Part shown: in pieces, positions 9,532 to 18,319 of the stretch | Layout of the letters: each line of letters starts with the position of its first letter | Numbering within the stretch: the stretch's first letter is position 1 | NCBI RefSeq assembly: GCF_017309955.1 | Contig: NZ_CP021247.1 | Location: 1,117,501-1,181,500 of the forward strand | Direction: 5' to 3' | Source: Novosphingobium sp. KA1 | Lineage (GTDB): Bacteria; Pseudomonadota; Alphaproteobacteria; Sphingomonadales; Sphingomonadaceae | DNA: 64,000 bases | Notes under the pieces: model-generated | Told to the model about the DNA's origin: nothing | The model's database searches: none | The model's input: the letters and a program-made list of their open reading frames with translations, nothing else | Made by a program: the position numbers and the translations under genes

Positions 9532-12372
9532 ATGGATTCCAAGCAGCATCTCTATCTCGTCGACGGCTCGGCCTACATCTTCCGCGCCTATCACCGCCTG
9601 CCGCCGCTGACCAACCCGGAAGGAACGCCCGTGGGCGCGGTCTACGGCTATACGACGATGCTGTGGAAGCTGGCCGAAGACCTCAACAAGGCCGACGGAC
9701 CGACCCACCTCGCGGTGATCCTCGATGCCGGCAGCCATTCGTTCCGCAACGACATCTACGAGGACTACAAGGCCAACCGGCCCCCGCCGCCTGAGGATCT
9801 CGTCCCCCAGTTCCCGCTGATCCGCGACGCCACCCGTGCCTTCTCGCTGCCCTGCATCGAGGAAGTGGGCTTCGAGGCGGACGACCTGATCGCCTCCTAC
9901 GCCCGCACCGCCACCGCGCAGGGCTGGGACGTGACTATCGTCTCGTCCGACAAGGACCTCATGCAGCTGGTCGGCAAGTGCGGCATCGGCGGCGGCTGCG
10001 TCGACATGCTGGACACCATGAAGAACCAGCGCATCGATATTCCCGAAGTGATCGAGAAGTTCGGCGTACCGCCGGAAAAAGTGGGTGACGTACTGGCACT
10101 GATGGGCGACTCGGTCGATAACGTGCCGGGCGTCTTCGGCGTCGGCCCCAAGACCGCGACCAAGCTGATCCAGGACTACGGCGACCTCGAATCCGCGCTC
10201 GCCGCCGCGCCCGCGATGAAGAAGTCGAAGCTGCAGGAACGCCTGATCGAACAGGCCGAGCAGGCGCGCCTGTCGAAGGTGCTGGTCACGCTCAAGGAAG
10301 ACTGCACGCTGCCGATGGCGCTGGAGGACTTCAAGCTCGACGCCATTCCGCCCGCCCCGCTGGCCGAATTCCTCGGCAGGCACGGTTTCACCAGCCTGCT
10401 GAAGCGCCTCGACGGCGGCCACGGCAGCCCCGAACGCGCGACCCAGCTCAATCCCGCCAAGCCGGTGACCGCCGCTGGCGGCCCGACCGAAGGCGCCGCC
10501 CGCCAGCCGCTGCCCGAATGGCCCGCCATCGACCATGCCGGCTACGAATGCGTGCAGACGGTGGAAGCGCTGGAACGCTGGATCGCCAAGGCCGCCGCCG
10601 CCCACGTCGTGGCCGTCGATACCGAGACCTCGATGCTCGATTCGATGCAGGCCGACCTTACCGGCGTCAGCCTCGCCATCGGCCCCAACCAGGCCTGCTA
10701 CATCCCGCTCGGCCATGGCGGCTCGGACATGTTCGCCGAAAAGCCCGAACAGGTTCCGCTCGATACCGCGATCGCGCTGCTGAGACCGCTGCTGGAAAGC
10801 GATGCCGTCCTCAAGATCGGCCAGAACATCAAGTACGACCTCAACGTGCTGGCGCGCTACGGTATCGCTGTCGCACCGATCGACGACACCATGATCGTCA
10901 GCTTCTGCCTCGATGCGGGCCGCTCGGTCGACGGAATCGGCGGCGGCCACGGCATGGACGAACTGTCCCAGCGCCACCTGCTGCACACGCCGATCGCGTT
11001 CAAGGACGTCTGCGGCACCGGCAAGAAGGCGATCCCCTTCGGCGAAGTGCCGCTTTCGCGCGCCACCGAATATGCCGCGGAAGATGCCGACGTCACCTGG
11101 CGCCTGCACGCCCTGCTCAAGCCGCGCCTGTCCGATGAAGGCGGCACGCGCATCTACGAGCGGGTCGACCGCCCGCTGATCCCGGTCGTCGCGCAGATGG
11201 AGCGCCACGGCGTCAAGGTCGACCGTGAAAAGCTGGCCGAGCTTTCCAGCCAGTTCGCCGAAGCCATCGGCGCCCTGGAGGCCGAGATCCATGCCAGGGT
11301 CGGGCAGGAATTCACCATCGGCAGCCCCAAGCAGCTGGGCGAGATCCTGTTCGACAAGCTCGGCTACAAGGGCGGCAAGAAGGGCAAGAGCGGCCAGTAT
11401 TCGACCGACCAGTCGGTGCTCGAAAAGCTGGCCGGCGAAGGCGCCGACGTCGCCACCAAGGTGCTCGAATGGCGCCAGCTGTCCAAGCTGCGCTCGACGT
11501 ATACCGAGGCACTGCAAGCCGCGATCAATCCGAAGACGCAGCGTGTCCATACCAGCTACAGCCTGGTCGGCGCCCAGACCGGACGCCTGTCCTCGACCGA
11601 TCCGAACCTGCAGAACATCCCCATCCGCACCGAGATCGGCCGCCAGATCCGCGACTGCTTCGTGGCCGAGCCCGGCCATGTCCTGCTCGCTGCCGACTAT
11701 TCGCAGATCGAACTGCGCCTTGCCGCGCACATGGCCGACGTGCCCAGCCTCAAGGAAGCCTTCGCCAATGGCGAGGACATCCACGCCCGCACGGCGATGG
11801 AGATGTTCGGCCACGTCGACCGCGACACCCGCGGGCGGGCCAAGACGATCAACTTCGCGATCCTCTACGGCATCTCGCGCTGGGGCCTTGCCGGCCGTCT
11901 CGGCACCGAGGCCGACGAGGCGCAAGCGATGATCGACCGCTATTTCGAACGCTTCCCGGGTATCCAGCGCTATATCCACGAAACGCTCGAGACCGTGCGC
12001 GCCAAGGGCTATTCGGAGACCCTGTTCGGCCGCAAGACCTGGTTCCCGCGCATCAATTCCAAGAACGGCGCCGAGCGTCAGGGCAGCGAACGCGCGGCAA
12101 TCAACGCGCCGATCCAGGGCACCAGCGCCGACATCATCAAGCGCGCGATGGCCCGCATGAACCCGGCACTGGCCGAGGCCGGGCTCGGCCATGTCCGCAT
12201 GCTGCTGCAGGTGCACGACGAACTCGTGTTCGAATTGCCCGAAGCCGACGTGGCTGCCGCCTCAGAAGTGATCCGCAGGGTCATGGCGACGGCGGCGGAA
12301 CCGGCGGTGAAGCTGGACGTGCCGCTGGGCGTGGAGATCGGCCACGGGCTGAGCTGGGGCGCGGCGCACTAG
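9532..12372 (+). CDS. polA: DNA polymerase I
   Basis: A 946-residue, three-domain enzyme. Residues 1-290 are the 5'-3' flap exonuclease (LYLVDGSAYIFRAYH, DDLIASYA, GDSVDNVPGVFGVGPKTA). Residues about 350-540 are the 3'-5' proofreading domain with an intact D363-x-E (VAVDTETSMLDS). Residues about 560-946 are the family A polymerase, with motif A DYSQIELR near 722, motif B RAKTINFAILYG near 770 and motif C VHDEL near 894. It fills gaps and removes Okazaki primers. ATG at 9532 gives the family's usual MDSKQHLYLVDG start; the longer frame adds 45 unlikely residues. The ribosome site is weak. Confidence 0.96.
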   Translation: MDSKQHLYLVDGSAYIFRAYHRLPPLTNPEGTPVGAVYGYTTMLWKLAEDLNKADGPTHLAVILDAGSHSFRNDIYEDYKANRPPPPEDLVPQFPLIRDATRAFSLPCIEEVGFEADDLIASYARTATAQGWDVTIVSSDKDLMQLVGKCGIGGGCVDMLDTMKNQRIDIPEVIEKFGVPPEKVGDVLALMGDSVDNVPGVFGVGPKTATKLIQDYGDLESALAAAPAMKKSKLQERLIEQAEQARLSKVLVTLKEDCTLPMALEDFKLDAIPPAPLAEFLGRHGFTSLLKRLDGGHGSPERATQLNPAKPVTAAGGPTEGAARQPLPEWPAIDHAGYECVQTVEALERWIAKAAAAHVVAVDTETSMLDSMQADLTGVSLAIGPNQACYIPLGHGGSDMFAEKPEQVPLDTAIALLRPLLESDAVLKIGQNIKYDLNVLARYGIAVAPIDDTMIVSFCLDAGRSVDGIGGGHGMDELSQRHLLHTPIAFKDVCGTGKKAIPFGEVPLSRATEYAAEDADVTWRLHALLKPRLSDEGGTRIYERVDRPLIPVVAQMERHGVKVDREKLAELSSQFAEAIGALEAEIHARVGQEFTIGSPKQLGEILFDKLGYKGGKKGKSGQYSTDQSVLEKLAGEGADVATKVLEWRQLSKLRSTYTEALQAAINPKTQRVHTSYSLVGAQTGRLSSTDPNLQNIPIRTEIGRQIRDCFVAEPGHVLLAADYSQIELRLAAHMADVPSLKEAFANGEDIHARTAMEMFGHVDRDTRGRAKTINFAILYGISRWGLAGRLGTEADEAQAMIDRYFERFPGIQRYIHETLETVRAKGYSETLFGRKTWFPRINSKNGAERQGSERAAINAPIQGTSADIIKRAMARMNPALAEAGLGHVRMLLQVHDELVFELPEADVAAASEVIRRVMATAAEPAVKLDVPLGVEIGHGLSWGAAH

Positions 12373-12401
12373 GTCGTAAACTCCGCTAAAACGAGGACCA
12401 A

Positions 12402-12433
12402 GGGGAACTTGCTGCGCCGCAGCATCGTTCCCC
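12402..12433 (+). promoter_or_regulatory. Leader hairpin immediately before the MscS gene
   Basis: GGGGAAC-tt-GCTGC pairs with GCAGC-atc-GTTCCCC, ending five bases before the ATG at 12438. The only purine-rich ribosome-site candidate (AGGGGA) is in the 5' arm, so folding would control access or bring it near the start. Confidence 0.5.
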
Positions 12434-12437
12434 CCTC

Positions 12438-13574
12438 ATGACCAAGCTGATCGAACGCTACGTCGGCGTGCTGCCAGACTGGGCCGCGCAAGTCCTTATC
12501 GCGGTGATTGCAGGCGCCTTGGGCGCGGCCATCGCCCTTGCGGCACACTTCGTGCTGTTCCGCATACTGCGCCGCATCGTCACGTCCAGTACCAGCCAGT
12601 CCGACGACATTCTCGTCGCCCGTCTCGCCCGCCCGACGCGCTGGGCCTTCATGGCCATGGGTATCGTGCTGGCCGCCCGGCAGACCCCGGCGCTCAGTGA
12701 TTTCTGGGAACGCGTCGCCGGTTTCGTGATGCCGCTGCTGACCGGCTGGATCGCCATTGCCATCCTCCACGCGCTGGTCGATGCCATGACCCTGCGCGCC
12801 GACATATCGGTGGAGGACAACCGCAGCGCCCGCCGCCGCCGCACCCGCCTTGCCATCCTCAGCCGCATCGCGACTTTCGTGATCGTGTTCCTGGTGGTCT
12901 CGCTGATGCTGTTCTCGATTCCCGGCGTGATGAAGGTGGGCGCCACGTTGATGGCCTCGGCCGGTCTTGCCGCGCTTGCCGTCGGTGCCGCCGCCCAGCC
13001 TGCCCTGAAGGCGCTGATCGGCGGTTTCCAGATGGCATTGACCGAACCGATCTCGATCGACGACGTCGTCATCATCGACGGCGAATGGGGCCGGATCGAG
13101 GAAATCCGCACGACCTACGTCGTCGTCAATCTCTGGGACCAGCGCCGGCTGGTCGTGCCCACCACGCGCTTCCTCGAGGATACCTTCCAGAACTGGACCA
13201 AGACGACCTCCCAGTTGCTCGGCACGGTGATGCTCTATCTCGATCCCGCCACAGACATCACGCCGCTGCGAGAAGAATATACCCGCGCCGTCACCGCCCA
13301 TAGGCTGTTCGACGGCCGCGCACAGGTGCTGCAGGTCACCGACCACAGCGCCCAGGCCATGGAAGTACGCCTGCTGATGAGCGCGCGCGACGGGCCGACG
13401 CTGTTTGACTTGCGCTGCGCGATGCGTGAACACATGCTCGACTGGATCCGCCGCGAGATGCCTGAAGCCCTGGTGCGGCGCCGCACGCTGCAAGTGGCAC
13501 CAGTCGAACTGGCCGCCGGGCCCTCGATCTCCGAAGCCGTCGCCGATCTTGGCGCGCGGCGCGCCTCCCGCTAA
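12438..13574 (+). CDS. Small-conductance mechanosensitive channel family protein (MscS)
   Basis: A 378-residue membrane protein. Hydrophobic segments lie near residues 15-45, 70-85, 95-120 and 145-165. The pore-lining TM3-like helix is the Gly/Ala-rich KVGATLMASAGLAALAVGAA, followed by QPALKALIGGFQMALTEPI and the beta domain (DDVVIIDGEWGRIEEI, NLWDQRRLVVPTTRF) typical of MscS. It would open under membrane tension to release solutes, or act as an MscM-like small channel. It lies 65 bases after polA, with a hairpin covering the translation start. The C-terminal region (about 270-378) is the cytoplasmic vestibule. Confidence 0.9.
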   Translation: MTKLIERYVGVLPDWAAQVLIAVIAGALGAAIALAAHFVLFRILRRIVTSSTSQSDDILVARLARPTRWAFMAMGIVLAARQTPALSDFWERVAGFVMPLLTGWIAIAILHALVDAMTLRADISVEDNRSARRRRTRLAILSRIATFVIVFLVVSLMLFSIPGVMKVGATLMASAGLAALAVGAAAQPALKALIGGFQMALTEPISIDDVVIIDGEWGRIEEIRTTYVVVNLWDQRRLVVPTTRFLEDTFQNWTKTTSQLLGTVMLYLDPATDITPLREEYTRAVTAHRLFDGRAQVLQVTDHSAQAMEVRLLMSARDGPTLFDLRCAMREHMLDWIRREMPEALVRRRTLQVAPVELAAGPSISEAVADLGARRASR

Positions 13575-13615
13575 AGCACTTGCGGCCGGCGCCCGACTGC
13601 GGCACTCGCAGGCGC

Positions 13616-14383
13616 ATGATCCGTGCTTGTGCCGCCGTCCTCGCCCTGCTGCTCGCGCCTGCCGCAGCGGTCCCCGCCCATGCCGGGATCCCGGTCTGCA
13701 GCTACCGCGTCGAAGCAAGCTTCCCCCACGATCCCACCGCCTTCACCGAGGGGCTCTTCTACGCGAACGGCCTGCTCTACGAGAGCACCGGCCGCGAAGG
13801 CGCCTCGCGCATCGTGGTGCGCAAGCTGGAAGATCCCACCCCGCTGACCCAGGCCGAGATCGATCCCAGCCTGTTCGGGGAAGGCATCATCGACTGGAAG
13901 GACCAGATCATCAGCCTCACCTGGCGCGGCGGCCAGGGCTTTCGCTGGGACCGCAAGACGCTGAAGCCCGTCGGCAGCTTCCACTACGAAGGCGAAGGCT
14001 GGGGCATGACGCGCAGCGGCGAGGTGATCTACCAGAGCGACGGCAGCACCAGCCTGCGCCTGCGTGATCCCGCCACCATGCGCCAGACCGGCAGTCTCGC
14101 CGTAACCGCCGAGGGCAAGCCGGTGGACAATCTCAACGAGCTGGAATGGATCGACGGCGAGATCTGGGCCAACGTCTGGCTCACCGAGCGCATCGCCCGG
14201 ATCGATCCGGCCAGCGGAAAGGTGAAGGCCTGGCTCGATCTTTCGGGCCTGCGCCGGGGCGACGGGGCCTCGGGCATGGACGCGGTGCTCAACGGCATTG
14301 CCTGGGATGCCAAGGGCAAGCGCATCTTCGTGACCGGCAAGAACTGGTTCGGGATCTACCAGATAACCCCGGTCTGTCCGTGA
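13616..14383 (+). CDS. Glutaminyl-peptide cyclotransferase (plant/bacterial beta-propeller type)
   Basis: The 255-residue protein starts MIRACAAVLALLLAPAAAVP with a signal peptide cut near AHA. The mature enzyme has repeated beta-propeller blades and the family marks FPHDPTAFTEGLFYANGLLYESTG, EGWGMTR and LNELEWIDGEIWANVW followed by LNGIAWDAKGKRIFVTGK. The family converts N-terminal Gln to pyroglutamate on exported peptides. ATG at 13616 is preferred to a TTG further upstream because it begins the signal peptide directly. It lies 41 bases after the MscS gene and may be cotranscribed. Confidence 0.92.
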   Translation: MIRACAAVLALLLAPAAAVPAHAGIPVCSYRVEASFPHDPTAFTEGLFYANGLLYESTGREGASRIVVRKLEDPTPLTQAEIDPSLFGEGIIDWKDQIISLTWRGGQGFRWDRKTLKPVGSFHYEGEGWGMTRSGEVIYQSDGSTSLRLRDPATMRQTGSLAVTAEGKPVDNLNELEWIDGEIWANVWLTERIARIDPASGKVKAWLDLSGLRRGDGASGMDAVLNGIAWDAKGKRIFVTGKNWFGIYQITPVCP

Positions 14384-14385
14384 AG

Positions 14386-14422
14386 CCGCGCCTGCCCCCC
14401 TTTCCAGGGAGGGCAGGCACGG
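14386..14422. terminator. Inverted repeat between convergent genes
   Basis: CCGCGCCTGCCC and GGGCAGGCACGG (one mismatch) enclose an inner CCC/GGG pair. It lies between the glutaminyl cyclase stop and the Cdc48 stop. There is no T-tract, so it is a weak terminator or a transcript-end stabiliser. Confidence 0.4.
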
Positions 14423-14435
14423 CTCTCAACCGTGA

Positions 14436-16748
14436 TTACTCGCCGTGCTTTTTCGGCCGGGTCGGTTCGACCATGCCCGGGGCAATGAAACCGAGCGGCG
14501 CGACTTCCAAGGCGCGCTTCTTCAGTTCGCCCTTCATCCGCGCATATTCGGATTCCATTTCCTCGGTCACCGTGGCGCGGCTGTCTTCCAGCGCCTCGTC
14601 GAAATCCGCCATCGTAACGGTTTCCACATCGGCCCCGCGCTTGCGGATGGCAATGAGGCCGGCCCGGCGCACCACGTCCTCGAGATCGGCACCGGTGAAG
14701 CGCGCCGTCCGCGCGGCGATATCCGCCAGCGATACGTCGTCCGCCAGCGGCATCTTCGCGGTATGGATACCGAGGATATGCGCGCGCCCGCCCTCGTCCG
14801 GCGTGCCGACGTAGACCAGTTCATCGAACCGGCCGGGACGCAGCAGCGCCGGATCGACCAGCGTCGGCCGGTTGGTCGCGCCGACCAGCACCACCGACTG
14901 AAGTTCCTCCATGCCGTCCATCTCGGCAAGGATGGTGTTGACCACCCGCGCCGTCACTTGCGGTTCGCCCATAGCGCTGCCGCCGCGTGCGGGCACGAGG
15001 CTGTCGATCTCGTCGATGAAGATCACGCAGGGTGCCACTTGCCGCGCGCGGGCAAAGAGGCGGGCGATCTGCTGCTCGCTCTCGCCGTACCACTTGGACA
15101 GGAGATCGGACGACTTGATCGAGATGAAGTTCGCCTCCGCCTCCTTGGCCACGGCCTTGGCGAGCAGTGTCTTGCCGGTTCCGGGCGGCCCATAGAGCAG
15201 GAATCCCTTGGCTGGCCGGATCCCCAGCTTGCGGAACGCCTCGGGGTTCTTCAGCGGCAGTTCAATGCCTTCCTGCAGCTTCTGCTGCGCCTCGTCGAGC
15301 CCGCCGATGTCGGACCAGCCGATGTCGGGTACCTGGACCATGACCTCGCGCATGGCCGAAGGCTGGACGCGCCGCAGCGCCTCGACAAAGTCCTCACGGA
15401 TCACCTGCAGGCTTTCGAGCACTTCGGCCGGGATCGTGCGCGCTTCCAGATCGAGCTGCGGCATGATCCGGCGCACCGCCTCGATCGCAGCTTCCCGCGC
15501 GAGCGCGGCGATATCGGCGCCGACAAAGCCATGCGTCGTGCGGGCGAGTTCCTTGAGGTCCACCTGGTCGCCCAGCGGCATGCCGCGGGTGTGGATGCCG
15601 AGGATTTCGCGGCGTCCGTTCTCGTCCGGCACCCCGATCACGATCTCGCGGTCGAACCGGCCGGGACGGCGCAGTGCCTCGTCGATCGCATCGGGCCGGT
15701 TGGTCGCGGCGATGACCACCACATGGGCACGGCTGTTGAGCCCGTCCATCAGCGTTAGCAGCTGCGCGACAAGGCGCTTTTCCGCCTCCCCGTGGACCTG
15801 GTCGCGCTTGGGGGCGATGGAATCGATCTCGTCGATGAAAATGATCGCGGGCGCCGCCTTCGCCGCTTCCTCGAACACTTCGCGCAGCGCCTTCTCGCTC
15901 TCGCCATAGCCCGAGCCCATGATCTCGGGCCCGTTGATCGAGAAGAAGCTCGCCTCGCTCTCGTTGGCGACGGCCTGGGCAAGACGCGTCTTGCCGGTGC
16001 CCGGCGGGCCATGCAGCAGCACGCCCTTGGGCGGCGCGACACCCAGACGGGTGAACAGTTCGGGATAGCGCAGCGGCAGTTCCACCATCTCGCGCAACTG
16101 GCGGATGGTGTCGGCCATGCCGCCAACGTCGTCGTAGTTGACGTCACCGCGGGTGGTATCAGCTTCCTCGAACAGCTCGCGCAGTTCGACTTCGGTATTC
16201 TCGTCGATATGGACGATGCCGCGCGGCGTCGTCGAGACGACATTGAGGCGGATCTGGGTCAGCGCGAAGGCCGGCGCATTAAACATGCGGCGCAGTTCGG
16301 GCGGAATGTCGGCAACCTGCTGCTGGCCGGTGGTCGCGACGATATCGCCCTGCACCATCGGACGGCCGAAGAAGTTGCGCTTGAGCGCGCCGGACGGCCC
16401 TTGCAGGCGCATGTCCTTCTGCGCGGGTGCAAAGACCACCCGCTGCGCGGGGCGCGATTCCGCCTTGCGCACGCTGACATGCTCGCCCGAGCCGACTTCG
16501 GCATTGACGCGCTGAAGACCATCGAGCCGGATCACCGAGAGCCCTTCGTCTTCCGGATAGGCCAACACGGCACGGGCCACCGTCACGGTTTTTCCGGTCA
16601 CTTCCAGCACGTCGCCTTCCATCGCGCCGATCGCCGAGAGCGAGGCGCGCGACAGGCGGGCAATGCCCTGTCCGCTTTCTTCCTGCCGGGCCGCCGCGAC
16701 CTGCAGCTTGACCACCCGTTCGTCCACCTGGGTTGGGACTTCCGCCAT
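14436..16748 (-). CDS. Bacterial Cdc48/p97-type double AAA+ ATPase
   Basis: The 770-residue protein has the full archaeal VAT/eukaryotic p97 layout. Residues about 1-190 are the N-domain: a double-psi barrel (RLSRASLSAIGAMEGDVLEV) then a Cdc48 domain-2-like part. The D1 ATPase has Walker A GPPGTGKT (about 247-254) and Walker B FIDEID (about 304). The D2 ATPase has Walker A near 520 and Walker B near 577. Both sensor/Arg-finger stretches RRPGRFDREI and LRPGRFDELV are present. The end (PTRPKKHGE) lacks the HbYX proteasome-docking motif. It probably unfolds proteins; partners are unknown. AAAGGA precedes the ATG. Confidence 0.95.
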   Translation of the reverse strand: MAEVPTQVDERVVKLQVAAARQEESGQGIARLSRASLSAIGAMEGDVLEVTGKTVTVARAVLAYPEDEGLSVIRLDGLQRVNAEVGSGEHVSVRKAESRPAQRVVFAPAQKDMRLQGPSGALKRNFFGRPMVQGDIVATTGQQQVADIPPELRRMFNAPAFALTQIRLNVVSTTPRGIVHIDENTEVELRELFEEADTTRGDVNYDDVGGMADTIRQLREMVELPLRYPELFTRLGVAPPKGVLLHGPPGTGKTRLAQAVANESEASFFSINGPEIMGSGYGESEKALREVFEEAAKAAPAIIFIDEIDSIAPKRDQVHGEAEKRLVAQLLTLMDGLNSRAHVVVIAATNRPDAIDEALRRPGRFDREIVIGVPDENGRREILGIHTRGMPLGDQVDLKELARTTHGFVGADIAALAREAAIEAVRRIMPQLDLEARTIPAEVLESLQVIREDFVEALRRVQPSAMREVMVQVPDIGWSDIGGLDEAQQKLQEGIELPLKNPEAFRKLGIRPAKGFLLYGPPGTGKTLLAKAVAKEAEANFISIKSSDLLSKWYGESEQQIARLFARARQVAPCVIFIDEIDSLVPARGGSAMGEPQVTARVVNTILAEMDGMEELQSVVLVGATNRPTLVDPALLRPGRFDELVYVGTPDEGGRAHILGIHTAKMPLADDVSLADIAARTARFTGADLEDVVRRAGLIAIRKRGADVETVTMADFDEALEDSRATVTEEMESEYARMKGELKKRALEVAPLGFIAPGMVEPTRPKKHGE

Positions 16749-16952
16749 GACTGTCCTTTCAAGTTCCCGATGCTGGTTCTGCGCTTCGGCCTCCCCGAAC
16801 GGGCAAGGCAGAGACGATGGGAACGTGCTCAAGGAACTAGGTATGCGCCTGAGGGATTTCAAACGGACGAAAGGCCGGATTGCTCCGAACGGGCCGGGCG
16901 CGCGATGCAAAGCACATCCATTTTGCCGGATTAGGGCGCGTCTCGCGGGCAC

Positions 16953-16983
16953 AAAAAAAGGCCCGGACGTTACCGACCGGGCC
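16953..16983 (-). terminator. Rho-independent terminator upstream of the Cdc48 gene
   Basis: Read on the minus strand, GGCCCGG (16983-16977) and CCGGGCC (16966-16960) enclose TCGGTAACGT and are followed by seven T's. No protein gene ends here, so it must end a short RNA or attenuate the Cdc48 message, whose start is 205 bases downstream. Confidence 0.88.
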
Positions 16984-17040
16984 GTGGAAGTTTTGGGAGA
17001 GGATGCCTGAAAGGCAGGATCTGTATGCCTCCCGGCGACC
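16953..17040 (-). ncRNA. Candidate small RNA or attenuator leader
   Basis: On the minus strand, the sequence ahead of the terminator folds into nested stems: GGGAGG with CCTCTCCC, and TGCCT-TTC-AGGCA inside. AGGCAT also occurs twice, so TGCCT has two possible partners, as in switching leaders. A weak promoter (TTGCAC near 17050, TACAGA near 17025) and an AT-rich island (17070-17100) lie upstream. It fits either a free sRNA of about 90-140 bases or a conditional leader of the Cdc48 gene. The rest of the gene-free stretch 16749-17429 shows only the universal stress protein terminator. Confidence 0.45.
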
Positions 17041-17377
17041 AATTGTGCAAGTGCGAAATAGCCAGCGCAATGTTGCAATATATGCAATTTAAGTTGCGAA
17101 GTATCGAACTACACCGCGTAATTCGGCAAAGATCGTGCAAATCCAGTGCATTGAAAAGTGAATCACGCCTCATGATTGAACGCAGCGCAATCGGCAGGGC
17201 GATGGATTCGTGCCCGCTGACCAGCGTTGTCTGCTGCGACGCGAAATTTCCTAACCTTATTTAGCACTTCCCCACCCAACAGTTCCGCGAAAGAACGGGT
17301 AGGAACCGATTCGGCGGCAATGCCACGCCAGACGCCGCTCCAGACTGGACACCAAACGCCATCAACCGGAAACACGA

Positions 17378-17409
17378 AAGGCCGGGCTCGCAGTCGCGAG
17401 CCCGGCCTT
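17378..17409 (-). terminator. Terminator of the universal stress protein gene
   Basis: AAGGCCGGGCTCGC and GCGAGCCCGGCCTT form a perfect 14-pair stem with a 4-base loop. On the minus strand it is followed by TTTCGTGTTT. It lies 20 bases past the stop. Confidence 0.92.
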
Positions 17410-17429
17410 CTCCGGCCATCCCCGTGCGC

Positions 17430-18212
17430 TCAATGCGCAAAAAGCAGTGCCGGCGCGCCCTTGTCGCTCAGGAAATAGGCAGTGACCCCGCCGAACAGGA
17501 ATTCGCGCATGCGGCTCTTGCCGTAAGCGCCCATGACCAGCAGGTCTGCCTGGGCCTGGCCCACCGCGACGGCCAATGTCTCCTCCGTCGATCCCCGACG
17601 CTCCAGTTCCTCGAACTCGGCGTGGATGCCGTTGCGCGACAGATAACGCAGTGCATCGGTCGCGGGGAAACCGCCCACCTTCTCGATCACCGAGACGACC
17701 TTGACCAGTTCACAGCTTCCCAGCAGCGGAATCGCAGCCTTGAGCGCGGCAGCGGACTGCTCTCCACCGTCCCAGGCGATCACTGCTCGGCGGATCGGCA
17801 GGCTGAGACGGCCATCATCGGGCAGCGCCAGCACGGGAGCGCGGGCAGACAGCGCCACCGGGCCCACCATTCCGCCCGACCGCGTGAGCACGACAAGATC
17901 CGCCAGCCGCGCGGCGGCCGCCAGCGCGGGCACCGGATCGTCTTCGCTGCGAACCACTTCGAAAGGCACGTCGCCGCGGGCAAGGCGGGTTTCCACCGCA
18001 TCCGCTGCAGCATCATCGTCGGACCGGGCACGGTCGAGCGCTTCGCTGATCACATAGCTGCCGCCCATCGGGTCCATCGCGATGTAGCGCGACACCGGTG
18101 TATCGACGAGCACGGTGACGTGGCCATCAAGATGGCGCGCCAGTTCCAGCGCCGTATCGAGACGGGCATCGCTGGCGGGCTTGCGGTCGGCGTTCACGAG
18201 TATCGAGCGCAT
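17430..18212 (-). CDS. Tandem-domain universal stress protein
   Basis: The 260-residue cytoplasmic protein carries two UspA domains. The first starts MRSILVNADRKPASDARLDTALELARHL. The second (about residues 140-260) ends with VMGAYGKSRMREFLFGGVT, the G-x2-G-x9-G(S/T)-type ATP-binding signature in a slightly altered form. Such proteins bind ATP and support survival in starvation or oxidative stress. The start is chosen for the domain boundary and GGAG eight bases upstream. It is a single gene with its own terminator; the LysR gene upstream is on the same strand, 107 bases away. Confidence 0.9.
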   Translation of the reverse strand: MRSILVNADRKPASDARLDTALELARHLDGHVTVLVDTPVSRYIAMDPMGGSYVISEALDRARSDDDAAADAVETRLARGDVPFEVVRSEDDPVPALAAAARLADLVVLTRSGGMVGPVALSARAPVLALPDDGRLSLPIRRAVIAWDGGEQSAAALKAAIPLLGSCELVKVVSVIEKVGGFPATDALRYLSRNGIHAEFEELERRGSTEETLAVAVGQAQADLLVMGAYGKSRMREFLFGGVTAYFLSDKGAPALLFAH

Positions 18213-18319
18213 GGCATTTCTCCGTTTTTCCGGTCCTGCATAGCCCATGGGTATGCCGCCACCATGACCGAGATCAAAGCGCCGATTGGCGCGGGCGCTT
18301 TCCGGCATGCTGCCGGCTT

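Noticed and set aside
9466..12216. A 916-codon open frame antisense to polA
   Set aside because: It is a mirror of high-GC polA codons, has no recognisable domain, and polA is certain.
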